A stretch of DNA of 64,000 bases from Proteiniphilum saccharofermentans (GCF_900095135.1 NZ_LT605205.1:2046001-2110000), one strand, 5' to 3'; positions 54,651 to 64,000 are shown, counted from the stretch's first letter. A program made the numbers and translations. The notes: generated from the letters alone by a model not told the origin.

Positions 54651-55130
54651 ATGCAATCAATACATTATAGCAAATTACAACGATACGCGCTGTTTATTCT
54701 ACGTGTTCTGATAGGATGGTATTTTTTATATGAGGGTTTGGCAAAGGTATTTACCCCGAACTGGTCGGCATTTGGCTACCTGATGGATTCAAAAGGTATG
54801 TTTGCGTCGTTTTTCGTGCGGCTTGCAGAAAATCCGGCGTCGCTTGAAGCTGTTAATCTTATCAATATCTGGGGATTGACAATCGTTGGCTTGATGTTGG
54901 TTTTAGGGCTTTTTACGAATATCGGCTATATAGGAGCCATGATCTTTTTGCTGCTCTACTACCTCTCACACCCTCCTTTATTATTTGCAGAATATATTCT
55001 GCCCGCCGAAGGATCTTATCTATGGGTTGATAAGAATCTGATTTTATTGGTGACAGTAGCGGTATTGATGCTGTTTCCGGCCTCCAGGGCTATTAGTTTT
55101 GACAGCTTACTATTTCGTAAAAGTAGGTAG
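54651..55130 (+). CDS. DoxX-family membrane protein
   Basis: A 159-residue protein with four hydrophobic helices (about residues 12-31, 70-90, 93-112 and 128-145) and the DoxX hallmark LRVLIGWYFLYEGLAKV near the N-terminus. Its role is often redox- or quinone-linked. In Bacteroidota it is frequently the first gene before Gfo/Idh/MocA oxidoreductases, as here (12 bp gap), so it may pass electrons from sugar oxidation to the membrane; that is inference. Confidence 0.88.
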   Translation: MQSIHYSKLQRYALFILRVLIGWYFLYEGLAKVFTPNWSAFGYLMDSKGMFASFFVRLAENPASLEAVNLINIWGLTIVGLMLVLGLFTNIGYIGAMIFLLLYYLSHPPLLFAEYILPAEGSYLWVDKNLILLVTVAVLMLFPASRAISFDSLLFRKSR

Positions 55131-55142
55131 ATTATTATTTTT

Positions 55143-56810
55143 ATGAAGGAAGAAGAAAAAGAGATTAACAATCAAAAAGAAGATAAGACCCCATCAGCAA
55201 AAGAGGTATCTCAGGGTCGCCGTGATGCGCTTAAGGCGATAGTTTCGGTACCGGTATTGGGTGCCATGGCGTATGGTGTTTACAGGAAGAAAAAAGCAGA
55301 AAGCTCCACCCGCAATGCAGCGGAGATGTCCCGCTTCCGCACTGATGTGACTCCTTACTCGTCACCCTCTCCTGATGCGGAAGTAATCCGGATAGGTATC
55401 ATCGGTTTCGGTATCAGGGGAACTCAGTTGATGCAGGGATTGGGTTTTGCCACTCCCGAATATGTGGAAGACCTGATCCGGCTATCGAAGGCAGATCCGG
55501 CGAATACCCGTTACCAGGATTTTATGGAGCAGGATGACCTGCGAGTGATGATAACGGCGGTCTGCGATATATTTGATACTTATGGTGAAGGGGCGGTAAT
55601 TGCCGGAGCCAATATCCACAGAGAAGGGGTGGGAGGTACATTAGGCCCCAAACCCAGGCGCTATCGCCATTATAAGGAATTATTGGCCGCACCCGATGTG
55701 GATGCCGTGGTAATTGCGTCACCCGACCATTGGCACGGTACCATGGCTATGGATGCTATCAGGGCCGGTAAACATGTTTACTTGGAAAAGCCGATGACAT
55801 GGACGGTCCCCGAAACTTATGAGCTTCGCGCTTTGGCGAGAAGCAACCCTCAGCTGGTGTTTCAGTTGGGACATCAAAACAGGCAGATCGAAGCCTACGA
55901 GAGGGCGCGGCAGATCATCGAAAGAGGACTGTTGGGTAAGATATCACTGGTAGAGACCGGTACCAACCGCAATGACCCCAATGGTGCATGGGTTTACCCC
56001 ATACATAAGGATGCCAGCCCTAAAACCATTGACTGGGAGCAGTTTGAAGGAAATCCGGACAGGATTAAAGAATATATGGATTATATGACTTCGGCAGGAT
56101 TGTTGAAGTATGTGGGGCCTGAATCCCGCGAGAAGTTCAGCCTGGAAAGATTTTTCCGCTGGCGCTGCTGGTGGGATTACAGTACCGGCCTGAGCGGCGA
56201 TCTGTTGACACACGAGTATGACGCGATGAACCAGATCCTTCATCTGGGTATTCCCTCATCGGCCTCCTCTTCGGGAGGAGTCTATTTCTTTAAGGACGGC
56301 CGTACCGTACCCGATGTGTTACAAACGGTATTTGAGTTCAGAGATAAGGAACTCACCATGTTGTATTCAGCTACGTTGGCCAGCCAGTTCAGCCGCAGCC
56401 GGAAAATCATGGGGCACGATGCGACCATGGAAGTGGGCAACACGCTCAAGATAACTGTGGACCCGCAGTCAGAACAGTATCGTAGGCAGATCGACCAAGG
56501 TATTGTGAAATTAGACGAACCGTTCTATACCTATCTTCCGGGGCAGAGTGTAGATGCTGTGTCTACCGCTACCGAGAGATATTTTGCCGAACGGGGCCTT
56601 CTCTATTCATTCATCAGTGGAAAGCGTTATAACACTACTTTCCTGCATCTGAAAGAGTGGCTCGATTGCATCAGGAACGGTAAACAACCTTCTTGTGGCA
56701 TCGATCAGGGATTCGAAGAAGCTATTACCGCCCATATGGGAACACGGGCGTACCTGGAAGGACGAACAATGTATTGGGATAAGGATAAAGAAGAGATAAC
56801 CAGAGAATAA
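55143..56810 (+). CDS. Gfo/Idh/MocA oxidoreductase with TAT-like leader
   Basis: A 555-residue enzyme with an N-terminal QGRRDALKAIVSVPVLGAMA segment (about residues 24-43), a twin-arginine-type export signal. The Rossmann domain (about 78-250) begins IRIGIIGFGIRGTQL and has the catalytic EKP triplet in VYLEKPMTWTVPE (about 211). The C-terminal domain is longer than in typical members. Likely exported and oxidises or reduces a sugar using tightly bound NAD(P). Second gene of a sugar-handling operon. Confidence 0.9.
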   Translation: MKEEEKEINNQKEDKTPSAKEVSQGRRDALKAIVSVPVLGAMAYGVYRKKKAESSTRNAAEMSRFRTDVTPYSSPSPDAEVIRIGIIGFGIRGTQLMQGLGFATPEYVEDLIRLSKADPANTRYQDFMEQDDLRVMITAVCDIFDTYGEGAVIAGANIHREGVGGTLGPKPRRYRHYKELLAAPDVDAVVIASPDHWHGTMAMDAIRAGKHVYLEKPMTWTVPETYELRALARSNPQLVFQLGHQNRQIEAYERARQIIERGLLGKISLVETGTNRNDPNGAWVYPIHKDASPKTIDWEQFEGNPDRIKEYMDYMTSAGLLKYVGPESREKFSLERFFRWRCWWDYSTGLSGDLLTHEYDAMNQILHLGIPSSASSSGGVYFFKDGRTVPDVLQTVFEFRDKELTMLYSATLASQFSRSRKIMGHDATMEVGNTLKITVDPQSEQYRRQIDQGIVKLDEPFYTYLPGQSVDAVSTATERYFAERGLLYSFISGKRYNTTFLHLKEWLDCIRNGKQPSCGIDQGFEEAITAHMGTRAYLEGRTMYWDKDKEEITRE

Positions 56811-56850
56811 ATATCAAAAACGTTAAAATTTAATCCAAAAAAAAGTACTT

Positions 56851-58320
56851 ATGTCATCAAAAATTTCAAGAAGAAAATTCTTAGAAACCGGTGCGATTGC
56901 AGCAGCCGGTCTAACAGTTGTACCTTCTTCGGTACTGGGAAAGAGTATGGGTTACAAGGCCCCGAGCGATAAACTCAATATAGCTGCCGTTGGAGTAGGG
57001 GGGATGGGAAATTCTAACCTGAACCAGCTCCAGAGTGAGAATATCATCGGGCTTTGCGATGTAGACTGGAAATACAGCAAACGCGTATTCGACAAATATC
57101 CCAACGCGAAGAAATATTACGACTACAGGAAGATGTATGATGAGTTGGGTAAATCCATCGACGGTGTAGTGGTGGCTACTGCCGACCATACACACGCGAT
57201 TATTGCCGCAGACGCTATGACGATGGGCAAACATGTGTATGTACAGAAACCGCTTACTCATAGCGTGTACGAATCGCGTCTGTTGACAAAACTTGCCGCC
57301 AAACATAAAGTGGCTACCAGTATGGGTAACCAGGGTTCTTCCGGTCCCGGTGTAAGGCAGGTGATCGACTGGATCAGAGACGGACAGATCGGTGAAGTGA
57401 CGAGAGTAGAGGCTTTTACCGACAGACCTATCTGGCCGCAGGGGCTGATGACTCCGAAAAAAGCTGATAAGGTTCCTTCTACCCTGAACTGGGATCTCTT
57501 CATCGGGCCGGCCAATAAACGTCCGTTCAATGAAATTTATCATCCCTGGAACTGGCGCGGATGGTGGGACTTCGGAACCGGCGCTTTGGGTGATATGGCT
57601 TGTCATATACTTCATCCGGTGTTTAAAGGTTTGAATCTGGGCTACCCCACAAAAGTACAGGGATCATCCACCATGTTACTTACCGACTGTGCTCCTAATG
57701 CACAGATGGTGAAATATGTGTTCCCGCAACGCGACAACCTGCCCAAAGTGGCTATGCCCGAAGTTGAAGTGACCTGGTACGACGGAGGTTTGACTCCCAT
57801 GCGTCCTGAAGGTGTTCCCGCCGGTAAAAACCTGAATGATCAGGGTGGTGGTGTGATATTCTACGGCACCAAAGACATCCTTATCTGCGGATGCTATGGT
57901 GTAAATCCGTGGTTAGTTTCCGGACGTACTCCCAACTCTCCGAAAACCCAACGTGAAGTAACCCTCTCTCACGAAATGGATTGGGTGCGCGCATGTAAGG
58001 AATCTCCCGAAAACCGTGTAGAAACAGCTTCTCCTTTCTCTGAAGCAGGACCTTTCAACGAAATGGTGGTGATGGGTGTGCTCGCAGTAAGACTGCAGGC
58101 TTTAAATCAGGAATTGCACTGGGATGGTGAAAATATGAAATTCACGAACATTCCGTCCGACGCGACTGTCAGAACTATTATTGAAGACGGTTTCAAAATT
58201 ACCGACGGTCACCCCACATTCGACAAAACATGGACTGAACCGGTAAATGCCATTGCATATGCTGAAGAAATGATCAAGCATACTTATAAGAATGGCTGGA
58301 AATTACCCGACATGCCGTAA
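56851..58320 (+). CDS. Gfo/Idh/MocA oxidoreductase with TAT signal
   Basis: A 489-residue enzyme starting SRRKFLETGAIAAAGLTVVP, a clear twin-arginine signal. The NAD(P)-binding segment is LNIAAVGVGGMGNSNL (about residues 42-57) and the active-site lysine is in VYVQKPLTHSVYE (about 130-142, with QKP for the usual EKP). It is a paralogue of the preceding gene and 40 bp from it. Paired Gfo/Idh enzymes next to DUF1080 and sugar epimerase genes fit oxidation of glycosides at C3. Confidence 0.92.
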   Translation: MSSKISRRKFLETGAIAAAGLTVVPSSVLGKSMGYKAPSDKLNIAAVGVGGMGNSNLNQLQSENIIGLCDVDWKYSKRVFDKYPNAKKYYDYRKMYDELGKSIDGVVVATADHTHAIIAADAMTMGKHVYVQKPLTHSVYESRLLTKLAAKHKVATSMGNQGSSGPGVRQVIDWIRDGQIGEVTRVEAFTDRPIWPQGLMTPKKADKVPSTLNWDLFIGPANKRPFNEIYHPWNWRGWWDFGTGALGDMACHILHPVFKGLNLGYPTKVQGSSTMLLTDCAPNAQMVKYVFPQRDNLPKVAMPEVEVTWYDGGLTPMRPEGVPAGKNLNDQGGGVIFYGTKDILICGCYGVNPWLVSGRTPNSPKTQREVTLSHEMDWVRACKESPENRVETASPFSEAGPFNEMVVMGVLAVRLQALNQELHWDGENMKFTNIPSDATVRTIIEDGFKITDGHPTFDKTWTEPVNAIAYAEEMIKHTYKNGWKLPDMP

Positions 58321-58427
58321 TTTTAAAGTATTGAATAGTATTGAAGGGAATAGCGGCGGAATTGCCCGTCGTTATTCCCCCATTTCAACAGAAGTTAATT
58401 ATCAGTTTAATTAAAAGAAAAATAGTT

Positions 58428-59321
58428 ATGAAACGAATTAAAAAATCAATTTACGGATTAAGTTGTTGTATGCTTGCAAGTGTATTGATGGCTTGCGGTC
58501 CCGGTGGAAAAAAGACCGATGCTGCCGCAGATAATGGAGCCGATTCTACTGTGGAAAGTGCCGTTCCTGAATATACAGTATTAGATAAACCTCAGGTAGA
58601 TTTATCTCAGTTCCAGACAGATAAAGACGGATATATCGTTATCTTCAACGGTAAAGACTTCACAGGATGGAGAGGTTACGGAAAAGATGATGTTCCCGGG
58701 AAATGGACTATCGAAGATGGTGCGATCAAGTTTAACGGTTCCGGTGGTGGTGAAGCACAGGACGCTGACGGTGGCGATATCATCTTTGCTCATAAGTTCA
58801 AAAATTTTGAACTGGATTTCGAGTGGAAAGTAGCCAAAGGTAGCAACTCAGGTGTATTCTATCTTGCACAGGAAGTACAGACTAAAGATCCTAACACTGG
58901 CGAAATGAGGATGGAACCTATTTATATCTCTGCTCCGGAAGCTCAGATACTTGACAATGAAAATCATCCTGATGCAAAATTGGGTAAGGATAACAACCGG
59001 CAGTCACTGTCGTTGTACGACATGATCCCGGCCGTTCCCCAGAATTCAAAACCATTCGGAGAATGGAATACCGGTGGGATAATGGTTTATAAAGGAACCG
59101 TTGTACATAGACAGAATGGTGAAAACGTGGTTGAATACCATTTGTGGACACAACAGTGGACAGACATGTTGCAGGCAAGTAAATTCAGCCAGGATAAATG
59201 GCCTTTGGCATTCGAATTGCTGAACAACTGTGGAGGTGAAAACCGCGAAGGTTACATCGGTCTGCAGGATCATGGCGACGATGTCTGGTTCAGAAACATC
59301 AGGGTCAAAATATTAGATTAA
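58428..59321 (+). CDS. DUF1080 (3-keto-disaccharide hydrolase-like) lipoprotein
   Basis: A 297-residue protein from ATG 58428, where MKRIKKSIYGLSCCMLASVL leads to the lipobox LMAC. After a short acidic linker comes one DUF1080 concanavalin-like domain (FNGKDFTGWRGYGKDDVPGK to VWFRNIRVKIL, about residues 70-297), with GSNSGVFYLAQE at its core. Members of this family hydrolyse 3-keto-glycosides or occur in that pathway. The Gfo/Idh genes upstream and the isomerase/epimerase downstream support the same role, with action in the periplasm or at the outer membrane. The substrate is unknown. Confidence 0.9.
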   Translation: MKRIKKSIYGLSCCMLASVLMACGPGGKKTDAAADNGADSTVESAVPEYTVLDKPQVDLSQFQTDKDGYIVIFNGKDFTGWRGYGKDDVPGKWTIEDGAIKFNGSGGGEAQDADGGDIIFAHKFKNFELDFEWKVAKGSNSGVFYLAQEVQTKDPNTGEMRMEPIYISAPEAQILDNENHPDAKLGKDNNRQSLSLYDMIPAVPQNSKPFGEWNTGGIMVYKGTVVHRQNGENVVEYHLWTQQWTDMLQASKFSQDKWPLAFELLNNCGGENREGYIGLQDHGDDVWFRNIRVKILD

Positions 59322-59340
59322 TTTTATCAAACAACCGGAA

Positions 59341-59380
59341 AGAATATTTCTACTGAAAGGTGGAAATATTCTTTTTCTTT
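59341..59380 (+). terminator. Hairpin after the DUF1080 gene
   Basis: AGAATATTTC (59341-59350) and GAAATATTCT (59363-59372) form a perfect 10-bp stem followed by a T-rich run. It lies before the epimerase gene and may cause partial termination within the operon. Confidence 0.65.
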
Positions 59381-59394
59381 AAACAAGCAATACA

Positions 59395-60264
59395 ATGAAA
59401 AAAGGTTCATTTTTATTAATGGCTGTGCTTCTGAGCGGTCTGTTTATTTTACCGGCCTGCACCCAGAAAAAAGAAATTTATCTTCAGCTTTATTCAGTAC
59501 GCGACGATATCAAATCCGACTATAAAGGTACTGTCGCTAAAGTCGCTGAAATGGGATATACCGGAGTAGAAGCAGCCGGTTATGGCGATGGACAGTTCTA
59601 TGGCTTGTCACCAGCCGATTTCAAAAAATCTATTGAAGAGGTGGGTATGGAAGTACTCTCTTCCCATACGGCAAGACCATTGGCTGACAGTGTAGCCGCA
59701 ACCAACTGGGATGAGGTTTGGGCCTGGTGGGATACCGCTATTCAGGCACATAAAGAGGCAGGTATGAAATATATTGTTACCCCCTGGATGCCTACACCTG
59801 CCACGTTGGCCGATCTGCAGGCCTATTGCGATTATTATAACCAGATCGGTGAGAAGTGCAATGCAGCCGGTCTCCGCTTCGGCTACCACAATCACGATTT
59901 CGAATTCAAGGAGATAGAAGGCCAGTTGATGTATGATTATATGCTCAACAATACCGACCCCTCCAAGGTATTCTTCCAGATGGATGTCTATTGGGTAGTG
60001 AAAGGCGGTAAAGATCCGGTGGATTACTTCAACAATTATCCCGGCCGTTTCGAACTGCTTCATATCAAGGACGAACTCGAATTGGGCAGAAGCGGTGAGG
60101 TCGATTTCGAGAGCATTTATAACAATGCTGAAACTGCAGGAGCCAAATACATGATCGTGGAGGTAGAAAGATATACCGAAGGATTAACTCCTTTTGAAAG
60201 TGTGAAGGAAAGTTATGACTTTTTGAATGATGCTCCTTATGTAAAAGCACGCTATTCAAAATAA
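59395..60264 (+). CDS. Sugar phosphate isomerase/epimerase-family lipoprotein
   Basis: A 289-residue TIM-barrel protein of the xylose isomerase-like (AP-endonuclease 2) family. The N-terminus ends in the lipobox FILPAC (Cys22), so it is exported and lipid-anchored. Metal-binding positions are seen in GFRYHNHDFEFKEI-type motif (GYHNHDFEF, about 162-170), FQMDVYWV (about 196), LLHIKDE (about 221) and the final VEVERY Glu. It completes the 3-keto-sugar-type cluster and could interconvert or cleave the keto-sugar. Confidence 0.88.
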   Translation: MKKGSFLLMAVLLSGLFILPACTQKKEIYLQLYSVRDDIKSDYKGTVAKVAEMGYTGVEAAGYGDGQFYGLSPADFKKSIEEVGMEVLSSHTARPLADSVAATNWDEVWAWWDTAIQAHKEAGMKYIVTPWMPTPATLADLQAYCDYYNQIGEKCNAAGLRFGYHNHDFEFKEIEGQLMYDYMLNNTDPSKVFFQMDVYWVVKGGKDPVDYFNNYPGRFELLHIKDELELGRSGEVDFESIYNNAETAGAKYMIVEVERYTEGLTPFESVKESYDFLNDAPYVKARYSK

Positions 60265-60295
60265 TCCCTTCCGTTCATACGGACCATAGAGAAAG

Positions 60296-60324
60296 CCCGG
60301 GCAGATATCTGTTCCGGGTTTTTT
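60296..60324 (+). terminator. Terminator of the Gfo/Idh-DUF1080 operon
   Basis: CCCGG (60296-60300) and CCGGG (60314-60318) with an inner CAGAT/ATCTG pairing, followed by six Ts. It lies between convergent genes. Confidence 0.75.
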
Positions 60325-60337
60325 GATTGATTTTCTT

Positions 60338-61867
60338 TTATTTGAATATTTTTTTCTTTAAGAGCTTGATCAGGCTGATAATCATCGATTTCTCATTTTT
60401 TGCCATAGTGGTATATACTATAATGACAAATGAAATAGTGGTTATTCCAATGACAAATAGTAAACGGAGAAAGGATTCTTCCAGCCAATGAACAAGTATG
60501 GCTCCTGTAATCAACATGCCTATGGTAGGAATAACAGAGGGATAGAATACCTTATACATGAAATCAGAAAACTTAAGCCCGCATTTCAGCTTTGCAAAAT
60601 AGACACAAACACTACCACTTATTATACCTCCTACCAAAATCCAGATAATATATAAGTAGTACGGTGGAAAGCCAAAAGAGAAAAACAGATATGTTAAGAC
60701 AATAGGCAATATATTCAGGAACGATTGCAATGCAAAATAAACTTTTATATCTCCTTGTACCTCCACGGATCTGCCAACCATGAGTGTTAGCTGCTCGACC
60801 AATAAAAGAATTAATTGTAGTCTGACAAACAGTACAGCCCAATCGGGAACTTCTTCCAACCATATCTCCATAATATATGGAGTCTCCAATAAAAAGGGTA
60901 CGGCAAAAATAGCGAATAATAAATAACCGTATTTGGCAGATAATAACGATGCATTCAGCATTTTTTCCCTCTCTCCTGCACCCTCGCTTTTTGCAATCAT
61001 AGGAGAAACAGCCTTTATCATCGTATTGGAAAAGGCCATCAACTGACCGGATATCTGATTCGCAATACCTTGCGCCGCGTTTAAGATAGCCCCAAAAAAA
61101 TTATTTAATACAATACCCAATCCGTATTGTGAAATCATTCTACTGGCATTGTTCAACAAATTCCATCCGGCAAATCCGGTCATTTGTCTCATGAGGGATT
61201 TATTCCAATAGCGTCTGGGGGCAATGATGCATTCTTCATAGCGTCTGTGACAGTATATGCGCATAATTGCCATGACCAAAAGGGAAATTACTGCCATCAA
61301 TACACCGTATACAATCAGTTTGTCCTGCAGGGCATACACTACAATAAAAGCTACAGCTAATTTTAAAAAGGATTCTACGACACCTACAATGGCATAATAC
61401 AACATGTTTTCATGGGAGTTCAGGACGGCTTCATAGGGCACAGTCATCACAGTAAGCATTGTACTGATAATCATACTGCCGTATACTACCTTGGCTGCAT
61501 ATACCCTGTCATCAGGGATATTCAAGATACCGTTGAAGAAAAAATAACCTATTATAAGTAGTACCAATCCAAGAACAATAGCAATAGCTAAATGCAATAT
61601 AATGCTGATATTGAAAATAGCTTTCTTCTTCTCCGGCTTCCCTTCTCCTTCCGCAATGCTCATGAAGCGTTGCGTAGCACCAGCCATCGCTGCATCCAAA
61701 AATCCCAGCATGGCGATAATTCCTCCAACCACATTAAAAATCCCGAAGTCGATAGCACCCAATGAACTGAGTAATAATCGTGTAGTATAGAGAGATACAA
61801 ACACGGTTATCGCCATCTTGGCATACAAGAAGCCGGTATTTTTTATGACCCTGTTGGCAGCATCCAC
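60338..61867 (-). CDS. Polysaccharide flippase (Wzx/MATE-like)
   Basis: A 509-residue membrane protein with about 12-14 hydrophobic helices, beginning VIKNTGFLYAKMAITVFVSL and followed by YTTRLLLSSLGAIDFGIFNVVGG, characteristic of lipopolysaccharide/O-antigen flippases of the MOP superfamily. It would move undecaprenyl-linked oligosaccharides across the inner membrane. The start codon appears to be GTG (61867-61865) with AAAAGG upstream. No glycosyltransferase gene is adjacent, so it is an isolated flippase gene here. Confidence 0.88.
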   Translation of the reverse strand: MDAANRVIKNTGFLYAKMAITVFVSLYTTRLLLSSLGAIDFGIFNVVGGIIAMLGFLDAAMAGATQRFMSIAEGEGKPEKKKAIFNISIILHLAIAIVLGLVLLIIGYFFFNGILNIPDDRVYAAKVVYGSMIISTMLTVMTVPYEAVLNSHENMLYYAIVGVVESFLKLAVAFIVVYALQDKLIVYGVLMAVISLLVMAIMRIYCHRRYEECIIAPRRYWNKSLMRQMTGFAGWNLLNNASRMISQYGLGIVLNNFFGAILNAAQGIANQISGQLMAFSNTMIKAVSPMIAKSEGAGEREKMLNASLLSAKYGYLLFAIFAVPFLLETPYIMEIWLEEVPDWAVLFVRLQLILLLVEQLTLMVGRSVEVQGDIKVYFALQSFLNILPIVLTYLFFSFGFPPYYLYIIWILVGGIISGSVCVYFAKLKCGLKFSDFMYKVFYPSVIPTIGMLITGAILVHWLEESFLRLLFVIGITTISFVIIVYTTMAKNEKSMIISLIKLLKKKIFK

Positions 61868-62002
61868 CTTTTATTTAATTAATATATCACACTTTCCAGA
61901 AATACCTGAAAAAGAGATAGAAGGGAAAAGTAATGTTTTTAAGTCTCTGTGATTTTATACTATATTGGCATCCACCAAGGTTTTGTCATTGTTTTGGATT
62001 GG

Positions 62003-62073
62003 TTGTCCCACCAGGACTCGAACCTAGACTGGCTGAACCAAAATCAGATGTGCTACCATTACACCATGGGACA
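62003..62073 (-). tRNA. tRNA-Gln (TTG anticodon)
   Basis: A 71-nt cloverleaf on the minus strand: acceptor TGTCCCA (62073-62067) pairs with TGGGACA (62010-62004), D stem GTGT/GCAC, anticodon loop TTTTGGT with TTG at positions 34-36, T arm CTAGG-TTCGAGT-CCTGG and discriminator A. The anticodon stem has one mismatch at its base. CCA is not encoded. Gaps on both sides (61868-62002 and 62074-62248) show nothing else. Confidence 0.93.
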
Positions 62074-62248
62074 ATCCTTATCTGCTTCGTGAAAAGCAGT
62101 GCAAAAGTAGTATAATATTTGGAACGTTCCAAATAATCCCGGCTATTTTTCGATGAATCAGTAATTACTTTATCAATTTATAGAGGACGTTTCCTCCAAA
62201 ATACCTTGCCTTCAACGATTCACCTTTCAGAAAACCTGAACGTTGGCA

Positions 62249-63544
62249 CTATTCTGCAATCAGCAGGAAGTAATTCTTCTTTCCCCGTTGGGTTAGAATA
62301 TATTTGTCACCGATAAGCCGGGCAAGATCAATGATTTCGTCGAATGATTCTAGTTTTTCCTTATTGATCATTACGCCACCTGACTGTACAGTCTTGCGCA
62401 TCTCTCCCTTGGAAGGGAATACGGTTGCCTCTTCGGTGAGCAGATCGACTGCTTTAATGCCTTCCGCCAGTTTCTCGCGTGAAACGATAAATTGTGGGAC
62501 TCCCTCAAATACCTGCAGGAAGGTTTCCTCATCAATGGCACGGAGTGATTGGGATGTGGATTTACCGAATAATATCTCCGAAGCATTCACAGCCATTTCA
62601 TAATCTTCTCGCGAATGAACCATTACAGTAATCTCTTCGGCCAACCGTTTTTGTAATGGACGAAGATGGGGAGCCGATTGCTGTTCTGCCACCAATGCTT
62701 CTATTTCCTCTTTCGGGAGGGAAGTGAAGATCTTGATATATTTTTCTGCGTCGGCATCGCTCACATTAAGCCAGAACTGGTAGAATTTATAAGGTGAGGT
62801 ATAGCGGCGGTCGAGCCATACATTGCCACTCTCGGTCTTGCCGAACTTACCTCCGTCGGCCTTGGTGATAAGTGGACATACCAATGCATAGGCTTCACCT
62901 CCCTCCACACGGCGGATCAACTCCGTACCGGTAGTGATATTGCCCCATTGGTCCGAACCTCCCAATTGGAGGCGACATCCCTTGTCACGGTAGAGATGGA
63001 GGAAGTCGTATCCTTGCAGCAGTTGATAAGAGAATTCGGTGAACGACATACCCTCACTCGATTCCCCGCTCAGCCTCTTCTTGACAGAGTCTTTGGCCAT
63101 CATATAATTGACGGTGATATGCTTACCGATATCGCGGATAAAACTCAGGAAAGAATAGTCTTTCATCCAGTCATAGTTATTTACAAGGATGGCCCTGTTG
63201 GGAATTTCACTCTCAAAGTCAAGGAATTTCGCCAGTTGTTTTTTTATGGCTTCCTGGTTATGGCGCAATGTTGCTTCGTCTAGCAGATTACGTTCGGCCG
63301 ATTTCATCGATGGATCGCCGATCATTCCCGTGGCACCGCCCACCAACGCGATAGGGGTATGGCCTGCACGTTGAAAATGTTTCAACATCATCACACCTAC
63401 CAGATGCCCGATATGGAGTGAATCGGCTGTGGGGTCGATCCCCAGGTAGCCTGCTGTCCGTTCTTTCAATAACTGTTCTTCCGTTCCGGGCATTATTTCG
63501 TGTATCATACCACGCCAACGGAGTTCTTCCACAAAATTCATCAT
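62249..63544 (-). CDS. tyrS: Tyrosyl-tRNA synthetase
   Basis: A 431-residue class I synthetase. [18 protein letters not shown] (about 35-52) holds the HIGH motif, [14 protein letters not shown] the tyrosine-binding segment, and [13 protein letters not shown] (about 233) the KMSKS equivalent. A C-terminal S4 RNA-binding domain (about 360-425) is present. The first two codons are both ATG. A TACCTTTG -7-like box precedes it at 63587-63580. Confidence 0.96.
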   Translation of the reverse strand: MMNFVEELRWRGMIHEIMPGTEEQLLKERTAGYLGIDPTADSLHIGHLVGVMMLKHFQRAGHTPIALVGGATGMIGDPSMKSAERNLLDEATLRHNQEAIKKQLAKFLDFESEIPNRAILVNNYDWMKDYSFLSFIRDIGKHITVNYMMAKDSVKKRLSGESSEGMSFTEFSYQLLQGYDFLHLYRDKGCRLQLGGSDQWGNITTGTELIRRVEGGEAYALVCPLITKADGGKFGKTESGNVWLDRRYTSPYKFYQFWLNVSDADAEKYIKIFTSLPKEEIEALVAEQQSAPHLRPLQKRLAEEITVMVHSREDYEMAVNASEILFGKSTSQSLRAIDEETFLQVFEGVPQFIVSREKLAEGIKAVDLLTEEATVFPSKGEMRKTVQSGGVMINKEKLESFDEIIDLARLIGDKYILTQRGKKNYFLLIAE

Positions 63545-63579
63545 TTGATTAAGTCTATATATATCGATTTTTAAGTATG

Positions 63580-63587
63580 CAAAGGTA
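63580..63587 (-). promoter_or_regulatory. -7 box of tyrS
   Basis: TACCTTTG on the minus strand matches TAnnTTTG, 36 bp before the tyrS ATG; no TTG at the normal distance is visible. Confidence 0.4.
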
Positions 63588-63730
63588 CTATTTTTTATTC
63601 AACTTTGTTGTTATTCGCTTGTTGCGATCGTGTTATTTGGCTATACCGCTATTACCAAATAACTACGGAATAACTATCTCATAGTATCTTGTGTCTTGGC
63701 TCTCGGGGTCAAAAGTCTTTATTCTTAATT

Positions 63731-64000
63731 CTAATCTTTCCTGCACAGCAATAAGAAAAGAGCGAATACATTCATAATTTCCAGACGTCCCAGTAACATA
63801 TTCGCTGAAAGTATGTATTTGGCCGCATTGGGTAGCTGGCCGTAATTGCCGAGTGAACTCACATCTCCGAAACCGGGGCCTACGTTTCCGATGGTGGCAA
63901 TGGAAGCCGACAAAGAAGTTGTTCCATCTATTCCCATGGTTGTAAGCAGGAGGGTTGTAGTCATCATTGTGATAAGATAAGCAACGATAAAGATCATAAC
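63731..64000 (-). CDS. TrkH-family potassium transporter, C-terminal part
   Basis: The frame is open to the right edge, giving the last 89 residues of a protein whose start is outside the window. It ends ANMLLGRLEIMNVFALFLLL, and a pore-loop-like ASIATIGNVGPGFGDV segment matches the C-terminal region of TrkH (compare SSISNYGFGLGSYGPSG and LMLVGRLEIFTVLSLF in the complete trkH at 16153-17619). It is a second, diverged TrkH paralogue; no trkA is visible near it. Confidence 0.85.
   Translation of the reverse strand, partial: VMIFIVAYLITMMTTTLLLTTMGIDGTTSLSASIATIGNVGPGFGDVSSLGNYGQLPNAAKYILSANMLLGRLEIMNVFALFLLLCRKD

Overview
The window is a Bacteroidota chromosome segment, most likely from Bacteroidales and perhaps the Dysgonomonadaceae (Proteiniphilum/Petrimonas-like). 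The family assignment is inference. It rests on Bacteroidota promoters (TTG, 19-20 nt, TAnnTTTG), weak Shine-Dalgarno use, DUF3109 and DUF4405 proteins, Gfo/Idh plus DUF1080 sugar genes, and a tandem carB arrangement.

Positions 1-13,260 are an AT-rich accessory island that I read as an integron-like gene-cassette array. A XerC/D-IntI-type tyrosine recombinase (11355-12428, +) is transcribed away from a series of minus-strand genes. These are separated by five imperfect palindromes of 128-132 bp (1458-1588, 3340-3467, 6710-6841, 7647-7778, 9423-9551). Each palindrome is bounded by RYYYAAC and GTTRRRY-like boxes, and a sixth, degenerate one lies at 1367-1441. The first bases of each cassette are complementary to the box that begins its own terminal palindrome, as expected for attC-bounded cassettes. 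The recombinase-proximal site at 11160-11183 carries a Bacteroidota -7 box pointing into the array. Its 21 bp recur beside a second relic at 13008-13028 and diverge just past the core. Cargo, reading away from the recombinase: a lipid-exported or periplasmic beta-propeller; a three-gene unit (PLD nuclease, SLATT-like CxxC membrane protein, small CPCC protein); a uracil-DNA-glycosylase-fold protein; a ParB/Srx-domain gene cut by an IS21-family element; and a CRP regulator/flavodoxin-fold oxidoreductase/DUF4405 operon. An XRE regulator and the start of a PLD-SNF2 helicase reach the left edge. Several of these genes look defence-related.

From 13,464 to the right end the sequence is ordinary chromosome: clpB; trkA-trkH, dxs, recQ; clpX, clpP, tig; CPBP protease, DUF3109, TetR, fabG, an RluA-type synthase; a sugar nucleotidyltransferase and a CNNM/CorC protein; a galactose operon (galM, sugar permease, galK) closed by a strong terminator; a TolC-MacA-MacB efflux set followed by a LytS/LytTR two-component pair; carA with two full-length carB genes; an acyl-CoA synthetase; a DoxX-Gfo/Idh-Gfo/Idh-DUF1080-epimerase operon suggestive of 3-keto-sugar metabolism; a flippase; tRNA-Gln; tyrS; and the end of a second trkH.

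Several intergenic gaps contain short tandem repeats: 7-bp TAATTAG arrays at 16104 and 45733, and a 10-bp CAATCTNNNT array between the carB genes at 49299. No CRISPR array, rRNA, prophage structural gene or replication origin is visible.
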